From positions 5,175-28,400 of the forward strand of contig NW_005198367.1 of NCBI RefSeq assembly GCF_000372725.1: DNA of 23,226 nucleotides. The letters are read 5' to 3'. The translations under genes and the position numbers were made by a program. Numbering within the stretch: position 1 is the stretch's first letter; every line of letters starts with the position of its first letter. This DNA is from Emiliania huxleyi CCMP1516 (lineage: Eukaryota > Haptophyta > Isochrysidales > Noelaerhabdaceae). Of the stretch, positions 1 to 10,400 are shown piece after piece. The notes beneath the pieces are model-generated. The model saw only the letters and a list, made by a program, of their open reading frames with translations. It was not told the DNA's origin and searched no databases.

Positions 1-377
1 CACCCCCCAGCATTTTGTGGGCTAGGAATAGCCGCCAGAGAGCCGATTTTGCCCCCAAAGTCGTGAAATCGTGGCTGAAACTCCAATATCTTGGATAACC
101 TGACCAGTCTCAAGGCTCATGTAGCTCCAAAGGATGATTTTCCTCTCGAAAATGCTGCGAAATGAGGCGTAAAATCAAGGGCCCGGAGGGTCTGACCACG
201 AGTCTCTGGGGGGGTCCTCGGCCACGATCCCCCCCTAGCATGTGGTGAAGGTGCTGGGGGGGGGCGGGAGCCCCCCCCTAGCATGTGGTGAAGCCTCTGG
301 GGGGGTCGGACCCCCCCCCTAGCATGTGGTGTGAGTAGAAGCGCGCCCCCCTCCCTGGAAGCGATGTGCGCCTGCTC
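1..377. mobile_element. Right part of a TIR (MITE-like) element, copy 1, cut by the window edge
   Basis: This stretch matches 14826-15217 almost base for base in the same orientation, with small indels. It ends with the same terminal repeat (331-377, two mismatches to 15171-15217). The left terminus lies before base 1. The outer part holds three copies of a short G/C-rich subrepeat containing GCATGTGGTG (at about 238, 281 and 321), separated by poly-G/poly-C runs that can fold into hairpins. No conserved reading frame is seen, so a non-autonomous element is the simplest reading. Confidence 0.75.
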
Positions 378-1071
378 TGGCGCATGCAACGCGCAGCAAT
401 GCTCGCCTTGCCTCGCGCAAATGCGACCGTCCTCGCAGCCGACAGTCCACCGCCTGCTAAAGAAGCACAGCGACGAATGCGGCACCGGCGACACATGGCA
501 GGCTGGTCATGACGCAGTTATAGGGTGTTGTGTGCCGTCAGAGTGACTCTCTGTGTCAGGGATAGTCAGGGCCGTCCATCAGAGCTCCAGTAAGCTCGGA
601 GACACACCCCATTAGTGCGGCTCGACCTCTTTGAGTCACTGCCTTCCCGCGGTTTTGCTGTAGAGCCTCTACAACCAACTCTACAGCAAAAATCGCGCGC
701 TCTACAGCGCTCTACAACGCACGCAGTTCGTCCCGCGCCGGATGTAGAGCTCTACAGCTCTACAGCGCTCCAGAGCGCTCTACAGCTCTACAGCTCTACA
801 GCGCTCTACACTCTACATCCTCTACACCCTCCCTCAGACGGCCCTTTGAGCCCTTTGTGCTTGTTGGGGCTCCGCACCGTTTTTGGAGAGCGGCCTCCGC
901 CCACCCAGATCGCACGCCGGCGCTGCGCGCTCAAAGGCGGCTTGGCAACCATCCTCCGAGCACCGTGACGGCAAAACCCGCATTCGATAAATCGACCAAG
1001 TACCGAATCCGCCACGCCACGCAGTTTGAAATACATGTAAATGACTATGCCCCGGACGAAATTCTTTTTCC
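378..1071. other. Intergenic, no gene recognised; CTCTACAG-rich simple repeat
   Basis: No supported gene. 658-835 is rich in the octamer CTCTACAG and variants. A 13-bp inverted repeat (653-665 with 679-691) brackets its left side. Reading frames here are short and repeat-driven. Confidence 0.5.
653..835. repeat. CTCTACAG octamer array with a 13-bp inverted repeat
   Basis: CTCTACAG and close variants recur irregularly. The left end holds a perfect inverted repeat, 653-665 against 679-691, with a 13-base loop. It may be simple-sequence expansion. No function is inferred. Confidence 0.6.
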
Positions 1072-1345
1072 GAGCTAGACTTGTGAGCTAGACTTCGTTG
1101 TTAATTAATGAAACAAGCGAAGGGACACACACCACACAAACGCACCGCACCGCTGAATTCGCACCGCTCCGCACCCCGCACCCCGCGCCCGCCCCCCCCC
1201 CCCCCCCGCCCCCGGGGGAAAGAGACGAGGAGATGGAACAGCCCGAGGAAAGGAACGGAACAAACCCGTATGGGAGGGTAAAGTTGTGCGTCACGCTGCC
1301 CGGCGTTTCTCACTTTCAGGGACAGCCCCGCCCTTTGTTGAGCAC
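1072..1345 (+). repeat. Dispersed/tandem 5'-flank repeat, copy A
   Basis: It begins with GAGCTAGACTTCGTTG after a T-rich run and continues through a C-rich tract and GAGGAGATGGAACAGCCCGA to GGGACAGCCCCGCCCTTT. The same order recurs at 1858-2112 immediately upstream of the gene at 2305. The spacing of about 770 bp and the decayed leader copies after it indicate duplication of the gene's 5' region. Confidence 0.75.
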
Positions 1346-1519
1346 TTGGAGCACTTTGAGTGCAGTCTCGGTAACCTCCATCCAGGCCCGGGAACCTGAG
1401 AAGCGCACCCAGCGGGCCGGATGATCGGTATCGGGTCAAGAGAGCCCTAGCCCTCCCTTACCGGGTTTCTCCTTTATTTCCACTTAACTGCAGGACGCCC
1501 CCTCTACTCGTGGGCACCT

Positions 1520-1861
1520 GTTTTTCTTGCATTTTAATGAAGGCGAGTGTAGGCCTGTAGCGTTGCTCGGCCGCGGCGCGGTGCGGCGGCGTCACAAATC
1601 CGACGGCAGAGCACCGGGACGCGGTCGGGCGATCTGAGGTCCAACTAGGCGTATGCATTGCCCATCCAGGGCTATCACCTGGACCCATCAACAGGCGCCT
1701 GCCCCCCGGCGGCGCCGTGCTCAGGAGGTGTTGTTCACACCTGGCCAACCATTTTAATGAAGTCGAGTCTTTTTGCGTTGCTCGCGTCTCCGGCGAGCGA
1801 GGAGCGGGGACACAACCATTTCTGGAATCGTGTGTCCACGAACAAGATTTTTTTTTTTTGA
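1520..1861 (+). pseudogene. Two decayed copies of the leader-peptide start of the downstream plastid gene
   Basis: The start context ATTTTAATGAAG of the gene at 2305 is repeated at 1531-1542 and 1751-1762. From the ATG at 1757 the frame reads MKSSLFALLASPAS, close to MKLLLLLAVASPAAG of the real gene, and then diverges into an unrelated tail that stops near 1861. The ATG at 1537 gives only seven codons before a stop. These look like remnants of duplicated 5' ends rather than functional genes. Confidence 0.55.
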
Positions 1862-2112
1862 GCTAGACTTCGTTGTTAATAGGAACAAGCGAAGGCACAC
1901 ACGACATGACGCCAAACACACGATTGCACGCACCGCACCGCACCTCGCACCCGCGCCCGCCGCCCCCCGACCCCCGCCCCGCCTAGGTGGGAAAGAGATG
2001 AGGAGATGGAACAGCCCGAAGGAGGAACCCCAAACACGTATGGGAGGGTTCAGTAATGCGCCACGCTGCCCGGCGTCTCTCACTTTCCGGGACAGCCCCG
2101 CCCTTTCGAGGC
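1858..2112 (+). promoter_or_regulatory. 5'-flank repeat copy B, probable upstream region of the gene at 2305
   Basis: Second copy of the repeat at 1072-1345. It lies 190-450 bp before the start codon, so it probably includes promoter sequence. A run of Ts precedes it. Further C-rich and T-rich tracts (2230-2297) lead to the ATG. No TATA box is evident. Confidence 0.45.
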
Positions 2113-2304
2113 AGGAGAGTGACGGCTACCCCGTACGCCCTGGTGCTGCTACCCCGACGCCGACCGCCCATTCCCCCTCCCCTTCCCCAACCCCGACGAG
2201 CCGATGACCAAGCCTCTGCCAGCGCGCCCCCGAGCCCTTCCCCCCCCCCTCCCCCCCCCCACCACCACCACCACACTCACACACACTTTTTTTTTTGCAT
2301 TTTA

Positions 2305-3015
2305 ATGAAGTTGCTGTTGTTGCTCGCCGTCGCCTCTCCGGCCGCCGGCTTCAGCGTCGGCGCTCGCAATCCGGATGGCTTCAGCGGCGCTGGCGCTCGC
2401 ACGCCGCTGCACCGCTCGCTGCCGCCGCAGCTCGTGCTTGGCCGTGTGCAGCGATTCGTGAGCAATCGCGTCATCTCGCCGTTCAAGCGGGACCAGATCG
2501 CGGAGGAGATCGAAGCTGCAGTCCTGACCGACGAGATCGAGGACGCGATGCCAGAGCCCGTCGTGCTTTCCGAAAAGAAGCTGACGGCTGCCGATAAACT
2601 GCTCGTAAAACTCGGCGTGAAGACGGAGGACGAGTGCGTGGTGCCGGAGGAGGGCGAGGACCTGATGGAGCAGATCAAGTGCGCCGGCCGCGCGGGCATC
2701 ATCTCCTACGTCATCTGGGAGTGGATCTTCTGGATTGGCGCTGGAGGCATCGCGGCAGTCACGTACTACCAGGCGACGGGTGGCTGGCCCGACCTCAGCA
2801 ACCCCGACGACCAGGCCAAGGTCGGAGCGTCGGCGTTCGCGCTCGTCAACGTGGCTCGCTTCGCCGTTCCGCTGCGGATCGGCCTCGCGCTGTCGACGAC
2901 GCCCTGGGTCGACGAGAACATCGTGTCTCGCTTCACGTCGGGCGAGGACGACGACGACAAGGACGGCGGCAGCGGCGGCGGCGAGGAGAAGGCCGAGCAG
3001 GCGGCCCCTGCGTAG
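2305..3015 (+). CDS. Plastid-targeted DUF1279/FAM210-like membrane protein
   Basis: Single-exon ORF of 236 residues. The start at 2305 is chosen because it opens with a clean signal peptide (MKLLLLLAVASPAAGF). The Phe at the predicted cleavage site, followed by a Ser/Arg-rich stretch, fits the bipartite plastid leader of secondary algae. Residues 45-80 are helical and charged. Residues about 120-210 resemble the DUF1279/FAM210 region of algal and plant proteins: CAGRAGIISY, a first membrane segment (131-155), a W-P-D-L-S-N-P-D-D-Q linker, a second membrane segment (174-198) containing ARFAVPLRIGLAL, then TPWVDENIV. The tail is acidic and Gly-rich. The biochemical role of this family in plastids is not settled. 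Family assignment is from motif recall and was not searched. The upstream frame from 2056 is open but looks like leader-repeat sequence. Confidence 0.8.
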   Translation: MKLLLLLAVASPAAGFSVGARNPDGFSGAGARTPLHRSLPPQLVLGRVQRFVSNRVISPFKRDQIAEEIEAAVLTDEIEDAMPEPVVLSEKKLTAADKLLVKLGVKTEDECVVPEEGEDLMEQIKCAGRAGIISYVIWEWIFWIGAGGIAAVTYYQATGGWPDLSNPDDQAKVGASAFALVNVARFAVPLRIGLALSTTPWVDENIVSRFTSGEDDDDKDGGSGGGEEKAEQAAPA

Positions 3016-3034
3016 AGCAGGCGGCCCCTGCGTA
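2995..3034 (+). repeat. Perfect 20-bp tandem duplication containing the stop codon
   Basis: 2995-3014 is repeated exactly at 3015-3034. It covers the last six codons of the gene and the first two bases of the stop, so the C-terminal peptide EQAAPA is followed by an identical untranslated copy. Confidence 0.95.
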
Positions 3035-4257
3035 AGCCGCCGTAGCGGGTGCTCGCGGCCCTAAGGTCCTTCCACCACGCTGTTCTGTACGCAGAGGGCT
3101 TCTAGGAGAGTGCGGTGACACGATTGCGCAGCGCACTTGTCGCGTCTAGCAGCGCGCATCATAGAGCCGAATAATGCACCGCGATACGGCTACATGTGTA
3201 TCATGTGCAATTCAAAGGCCAAAGCGAAACTCCCTCTATCCGCCTTTGCCCCCCCCCGCCCTCCGCCGCCCCTCACTGACACACCCCCGACACGCACTTA
3301 CAACTCTGGGCCGGCGCGGGGGCCCCAGAGGGTGTCCATGCGGGGGGGAGATGGGGTCCCATGGCCCGCCGCAGGCGCCGATTTTTTGGAGTTTTTTTTC
3401 TTTTTTCGCGATTTTTTACTTGTTTTCATGGGAATTCGGCGTACTTGCGGCCATGCTATCACGCCTTGCGACAGCCTGTCGGCGCAGCTGACCGTGCCAT
3501 GATGCACAATTGATCACCTGCATAGCTCGCGGCCTTTGTATCAAGCATTCAGTGATGACGTGATCGTACGGCCAGTAGGAAGGTGTCCTTCCAGCTGCGT
3601 GCACGCTTCTGGCGCAATGCGCGTCACCTCGGATTGGCTGCTGGCACTCTCGAGGCTATGCCTACACAGCCTCGCGCGCATGGGCAGTCAAGAGGGACCA
3701 CGCACCTTCTCAGGACAGCGCCGGCGCCTCTCTCTTGGACCGGCAAACTTGGTGGTCTCGTGTCACCAATGTGGGACCAGTGCGGCATCGCGCCATCGAC
3801 AGCTCTGAACTGCGCCTCACCACTGACCGGGAAGGCCGCCAAGTGGGCCAGCACAGGTCGCACATTGTGGCAGCAGTCAGCAGTGCATGGCTGATAGCTA
3901 GAGCAGCAGCGTCAGGGTCGCAGGGTCGGATCGTGTCAAGCCTCTCGCCCGGCCGGCCGCGTGCAGACGTCGGCCTGTCTGCTGTCTGGAGTGATCTGTC
4001 GGCGGTCAGTACGACCGATCAGGTCGGAGTTTTCTGATGGTTGGAGGGTCTATCTGTATGTACTCCTCGAGATCTCTCCAAATCTGCCCTCTGATCAACC
4101 GTGATCATTCGGGAAGTCGGTGCTCATAGAGACTCATAGAGCCGGAGCCCCGTTTCCGCACTGCGGCGCGGCGCACGGTGCCTCCGGGGGGCCCCGCGCC
4201 GGCCCAGAGACTTACAAGACAAACCGGCGTTCTGCTCTCAAAAGAAAAGAAAAAAAC
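3035..4257. other. Long intergenic stretch, no gene recognised
   Basis: It follows the gene at 2305 and presumably begins with its 3' UTR. T-rich tracts occur at 3381-3425. Codon texture in the open frames is poor, and no family motif was seen on either strand. Confidence 0.5.
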
Positions 4258-4628
4258 TAGAGCTGTCAAACGTTAACTTTGGGCCTAACAGTTGCACTAT
4301 TGTTGGCTGAAAATCCTCAACGTTGTTCAAGTGTTCTCCCCAGCCCAAGCTGTTACTGTTTGTTACTGTTGTTACTGTTGTTCAGTGGCCAGCAAGCAGA
4401 AAATGCCAAAAACCCCGGGTAAAACCCGAAAATACCTGGGTTTTTCCAGGTATTTTCGGGTATTACCCGCACTGGACGCTGGAGATCGTCGTGGGTCACT
4501 GCCAGGCCTTCCTTATTGTTGTTCAGCTGGCCTAACGTTAGCTACTGTTGTTGGGGAGCCCCACTGTTGTTCTGTTGTTACTGTTAACACTAGCAACACT
4601 GTTCAGCTCTTAACGTTTGACAGCTCTA
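4258..4628. mobile_element. 371-bp TIR element (MITE-like) with a central 15-bp hairpin
   Basis: Perfect 19-bp inverted termini (4258-4276 and 4610-4628). The outermost bases are TA on both sides, so they could be the ends or a TA target duplication, as left by Tc1/mariner-type insertion. The interior is AT-richer than its surroundings and full of GTTACTGTTGTT-type repeats. A perfect 15-bp stem (4425-4439 with 4446-4460, 6-base loop) lies near the middle. No transposase frame is present. Confidence 0.7.
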
Positions 4629-5016
4629 AAAAAAACGGGAAGGAGGAGACCAGCGGGGGAGACTCCCCGCCTATGCAACACCCCAGAGAGGGGCTGCCAT
4701 CGCCGAAGCTGTGCCTAAGCATAACTCCCAAACCCGCAGCGGCCCGGGGGGCCTTGGGGGCAGCCTGCCGGACCGCTGTTGCACGGGGCTAAGCACCAGA
4801 AGGGGGATGGGCTGTCGTCCGTGCTTCCCCTCTTTTCGTCAGAAGGCTTCCCTGCAAGAAAGCGATCGCCAACTCGCTGGCCTCTCCGCAGGCCCCCCGA
4901 ACGCGTGCGAACTCATCGGCGCGGGCTCTCTCGGCTACGGGACCGGCCCCAGCTTCGGCTGAGGGCTAACAAGCTGCCGAGCCCAAATCACTGTGAGAGT
5001 CGTGATTTCTTGTTGG
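4629..5016. other. Stretch with no gene recognised
   Basis: No supported gene. A T/C-rich tract ending in CAG at 5044 looks like a 3' splice site for a plus-strand exon (possible frame 5045-5331), but no matching upstream exon was found. Confidence 0.4.
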
Positions 5017-5862
5017 TTAATAAAAATCTCTCTCTCTCCCTGCAGCCATCCGCCGCCTCGCCAACCGGGTCCTCATGAAACACCGCAGCTCTGACATGTG
5101 CGACCTGTTTACCGGCCGCACCGCCGACTCGCGCCGCCTCATTGTCGACGACATGCGCGAAATCTGCCGCCGCCCGAAAGCGATCGCCGCAGTCCGCGCA
5201 GTCCGTGTCGAGGGTGGCGGCTTAGGAGACGGTGACTTCGGCGAGGGCGACGGCTCGAGGAGCTCGAGCTCTCGCCGTCCTTCGCCTAGCTGTGCCGTTG
5301 GCAGCAGCTGCAGAGTCGGACGATGATCGACCGACGAGGAGCTTGGGGCCGGGCGCGGCACCAGCCGTGGGATGCTTGCATGGCCATGATCGGCAGCATA
5401 CTGCAGCTCAAAGGCCGCGATCATCCGTTCTGGAAGAGCTTTTGCCGGCTCCCACGACTCATCGTCGTACCCAACCCACCTGACGCGAGGCAGGGTGGCG
5501 CTGCGTTGTGGGTGCTCGCGAACAAGTGTTGTGGCTGGGTCGCTCACCGAGTGAGGTACTCTGCTACGCCAGACCGCATGCGCCTTCGCAGCAGCCTGTC
5601 CACTTTTCTGGTCATCGGGGCTCCATCCCTCATGTTCATCGGGGTGATCTCGGACGATGTCTCGATGGATCTGAGGGTGACGATCGCGCTGAAGAGAAGG
5701 TTGTGCACCCGCATATTCCGTTGCCGGCGAGCGGGTGTGACCCTGCTCGCCCAATACGGCGTCGTTATCGAGGCGAATGAGATATGGACGGGGCAAGTTT
5801 GCAACCGCTCTTGACCCCCCCCCCCCCCCCCCATCTCGGTATCGACGTAAAGTCTTCGGCAT
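5017..5862 (-). pseudogene. Decayed ORF with a chromodomain-like motif, possible retroelement remnant
   Basis: Open frame of 281 codons. Residues about 125-155 (near 5395-5505) read PRVRWVGYDDESWEPAKAL, then ERMIAAFE. This matches the pattern of chromodomains at the C-terminus of Ty3/gypsy chromovirus polyproteins (V-R-W-x-G-Y, then E-S-W-E-P). The rest is low complexity and shows no integrase or reverse transcriptase motif. The start codon lies in a poly-G tract and is unlikely to be real. A stand-alone chromodomain protein or chance resemblance remains possible. Confidence 0.4.
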
Positions 5863-5900
5863 CTCGGTCGCCTCGTCTCATGCCCCGCAGCCGCTGGAGC

Positions 5901-6779
<879 letters not shown>

Positions 6780-7024
6780 GTGTATACGGCTTTATACACG
6801 GCACACGAGCAGGAAGCCGACGGAGGAATGGGATTTTCGTTGCACGTTTATACACCAAGTAGAGACGAGAGCTCATCAGGGCATCGGTACGCATTCCACA
6901 TAGACAGAAAGTGGGCGGGAGGCACCTGATCGCGCTGCGCCACCCACCCTCCACGGACAGTGAGAGTGTGCTGCTGTGCTGAATGCAGCGGCGACCGGGC
7001 GAGGCTAGCTCGGGGCGCCGCGCC

Positions 7025-7401
7025 TCAGCGGTTGGTATCCTGCCACACCCACGACACGGCCTGCGCAACGGGCCGCACCACGCCGGCGACGTCCGCGAGG
7101 CAAGCGAGGGGCAACGGCTGGTCGCGCCGCGGCCGGACAGTCAAGGCGTGCTCCTGCGCGATGGCGGGGCAACACGGCGCGAGCGGCAAGCTGAGCGGGT
7201 CGCCCTTTGGGTGGAAGTTCGCCCATCCGCCGCGCAGGTGCGGATGCTTCCGCTGCATGGCCGCTGTCGGCACCTCCAGCTGGTTCAGTCCCGGCACACT
7301 CCCCCCCGCCGCCGCGAGTAGAGGCAGTGGGGAGCCCAAAGTGCACAAGTAGGAGAGCGTCTCCCCGCGCTCGAGCGGCGTCGTGCCCGCCGCCGCGCTA
7401 C

Positions 7402-7432
<31 letters not shown>

Positions 7433-10400
7433 CGCCGCCGCCCCTTGCCCCCCCGCCTCCGCCCCCACCCCCGCCATCGCCTCCGCCTCCGTCTGCGCGC
7501 AGGCAGCGCCGCCGGCGCCGCTCGAGATGCGACTCAATGCCATGTCCGTCCTCGCCGCCGCCTCCTCCTCCTCCGCCGCCGCCTGGGCGCGCGCAAAGTA
7601 GTCGAGAACAAAGACCGAAGCGAAGCCTTGCGCCACGACACAGAGCGGCAACTCGCCGCCCGAGCCGTCCTCGCCGGCGAACGCGCGCAGCGCGTCCCGC
7701 ACAGCGCCGCTCAGCCGCCGATGATAGCTGCCGCCGCCGGTTCCGCCGCCGCCATCCCCGCAACCCTCCTCGCCGCCACCGCCCTCTCCACAGCCGCTCC
7801 CTCCGCCGCCGCCGCCTCCGCCTCCGCCGCCGCCTCCGCCTCCGCCTCCGCCTCCGCCTCCGTCGCCTCCGCCTCCGCCGCCGCCTCCTCCACCGTCGCC
7901 TCCCGCCTCGGCAGCAAAGCGGGTGAGGTCGAACATTGCCTCGCGAGCCTACGAGAAGTGAATCAACCCGCGGGTGAGCATGGGAGGAGGCGAAAGCCGA
8001 GCACACAGTCTCGCGCGCCGCGAGATTGTCGAGCCCGTACGCCGCAAAGGGCGCCAGCTGCTCCGCGCCCTCCGACGGCCACGCACAGACATGCACGCGC
8101 AAGGCGGCGGCGACGTTGACGCGGCTCCAGAGCAGCTGGCGGGAGAACTCCTGCGTGAGTCGCGCGGCGAAGTCGGCCGCCTAGGGTTAGGGTTAGGGTT
8201 TAGGGTTTAGGGTTAGGGTTTAGGGGTTAGGGTTAGGGTTTAGGGTTCGGGTTAGGGTTAGGGTCAGGGTTCGGGTTCGGGTTCGGGTTCGGGTTCGGGT
8301 TCGGGTTAGGGTTAGGGTTTAGGGTTAGGGTTCGGGTTCGGGTCCGGGTCAGGGTTAGGGTTGGGGTTGGGGTTAGGGTTAGGGTTATTAGGGTTCGGGT
8401 GAGGGTGAGGGTGAGGGTCCGGGTTAGCCTCTGCAGGCTCGCGCTGCGCCACGCCCGACGCGAGGACGAGGAGGAGGGCAACCTGCTGCTGCGCCTGCAC
8501 CGGCCTCGCCGCGATCATCGAGGCGTTGTAGACGGTTCGCACCTGCGGCGGCACGAGGCTGCATCAATATGCGCAATGGCAGTGGTGGTATGGGCTGTCA
8601 GCATGGTCAACAGCGCGCACACACCTGCGGCGGCACGAGGCTGCCGCCATATCCGCCGCTCGGCATCACCCCCGTCGACAGGAGCGGCGTCGTGTGCTTG
8701 GCGAGGAGGCGGCCCTTCGTGGAGCGCATGATCTTCGCGTCGATCTGCTCGTTAAAGAAGACAATCTCGAGCTCGGGCTCCGCGGACGGCGCCAGCCGCG
8801 CCTCCAGCCACTGCGTAAACGTCTGCGAGCGGGAGATGTGGGGGAGATGTGGAAGAGATGTGGAGGAGATGTGGGGGAGATGTGGGGGAGATGTGGGGGA
8901 GATGTGGGGGAGATGTGGGGGAGATATCGGTGACGACCTGCGAGCGGCAGAACATCTCGAGCCACTCGCGCGAATCGCTGCCGAACCGTGCGATCCTACG
9001 ATTAATTAGTAATTAGTAGGTAATTAGGTAATTAGTAGGTAATTAGTAGGTAATTAGTAGGTAATTAGTTAATGATGAGTTAATTGGTAGCTAATTAGCT
9101 GCCGAACTGTGCGATCCTACGGTGGTGAGCACTCAAGCTCATGATATGCTGGCGGGAAGACGGTGTTGTGCAGTGTGCTCGTCGCTGAATAGAGCTGAGT
9201 ACGCGTCCCCTCGAGCGCTAGTTGGGATAGAAGAACCCGTCTTCCGCTTCTAGGGTCCCCGGCCCGTCCGTGCTGCCAGATACGGGGAGATACATGGGGA
9301 GATATATGGGGAGATACAGGGGGAGATACGGGGACAGAGTCCGCTTCTAAGGCCCGCCAGCGGCGCTCGTCGAAGAAGTCGACGGCCGCGGGCTGCTTGA
9401 TGGTGGAGGACGGCACGATGAGGAGCTCCTGGTGGCGAGATGAGGGGGAGAGATGGGGAGAGATGGGGAGAGATGGCGAGGGCACGGGTAGCAGGCTCCT
9501 GGTAGCGGACCATCATCGAGACAAAGAAGCGGAGGAAGCCGGCCTTGATGCGGCTGACCGCGGCGGCAACCTCACCCTCGCTCATCTCCGCCAGCGATCC
9601 GGCCGGAGTCTCGAGTGCCATGTCCGGAGGCGGCGCCATGGAGAAAGCGGTGGCCATGCGTCGCCCACGGCCACTGCCGCCGCCTCCCCCTCCCCCCCCT
9701 CCTCCCCCGCCGCCCCCGCCGCCGCTGCTGCCCCGCACGCTCCCTCCGTCGCCGCCCTCGGCGCCGCCCTCCGTGTCCTGCGACTGGCGGCCGCTCGCGC
9801 GGCAAAAGGGCGCGAGGGCCTTGTACAGCTTGTGGTACTGCTTCTGCGGCAGCCGGATGGCGCGTGCAACGTCAGGGTCGCAGACTATCGAGCTGGCGTC
9901 GAGGTCGACCTGCACGACACCCGTCGTTCACAGTAACTAATGACTAATAGCTAATCATCGGTAGTTCAGAGCTGGCGTCGAGGTCGACCTGCACGACACC
10001 CGTCGTTCACAGTAACTAATGACTAATAGCTAATCATCGGTAGTTCAGAGCTGGCGTCGAGGTCGACCTGCACGACACCCTCCGTTCACAATAACTAATG
10101 ACTAATAGCTAATCATCGGTAGTTCAGAGCTGGCGTCGAGGTCGACCTGCACGCCGTCGTCATTGATAATGAATACTTGATAACTGAGGACTAATCATCA
10201 ATAGTTAGAGAGGTCGACCTGCACGACGTCGTCCGGCACCAGCCCCCCCTGCTCCGCCATGCCCAGCACCTCTTCGTCGATTCCGATCAGAAAGGGCACC
10301 GGCGCCTGCAGTGAGCCAGTCAGTGCTACACACGTCCTAGCAATGGACGACGGTCCCACACGCACACACACACGCTGCTGATGAGTACAGTGAGTCAGTC

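Noticed and set aside
5045..5331. Plus-strand exon after TCTCCCTGCAG (reading IRRLANRVLMKHRSSDMCDL)
   Set aside because: The acceptor and peptide look plausible, but no upstream exon, start or family match was found, and the opposite strand has the chromodomain-like frame.
7207..8119. Pro/Arg-rich plus-strand frames
   Set aside because: Antisense shadows of the Gly-rich hydrolase-like exon. The minus strand has the recognisable domain motifs.
8181..8425. A real chromosome end or telomere
   Set aside because: Coding exons of one gene continue on both sides in phase, and the repeats are mixed and degenerate.
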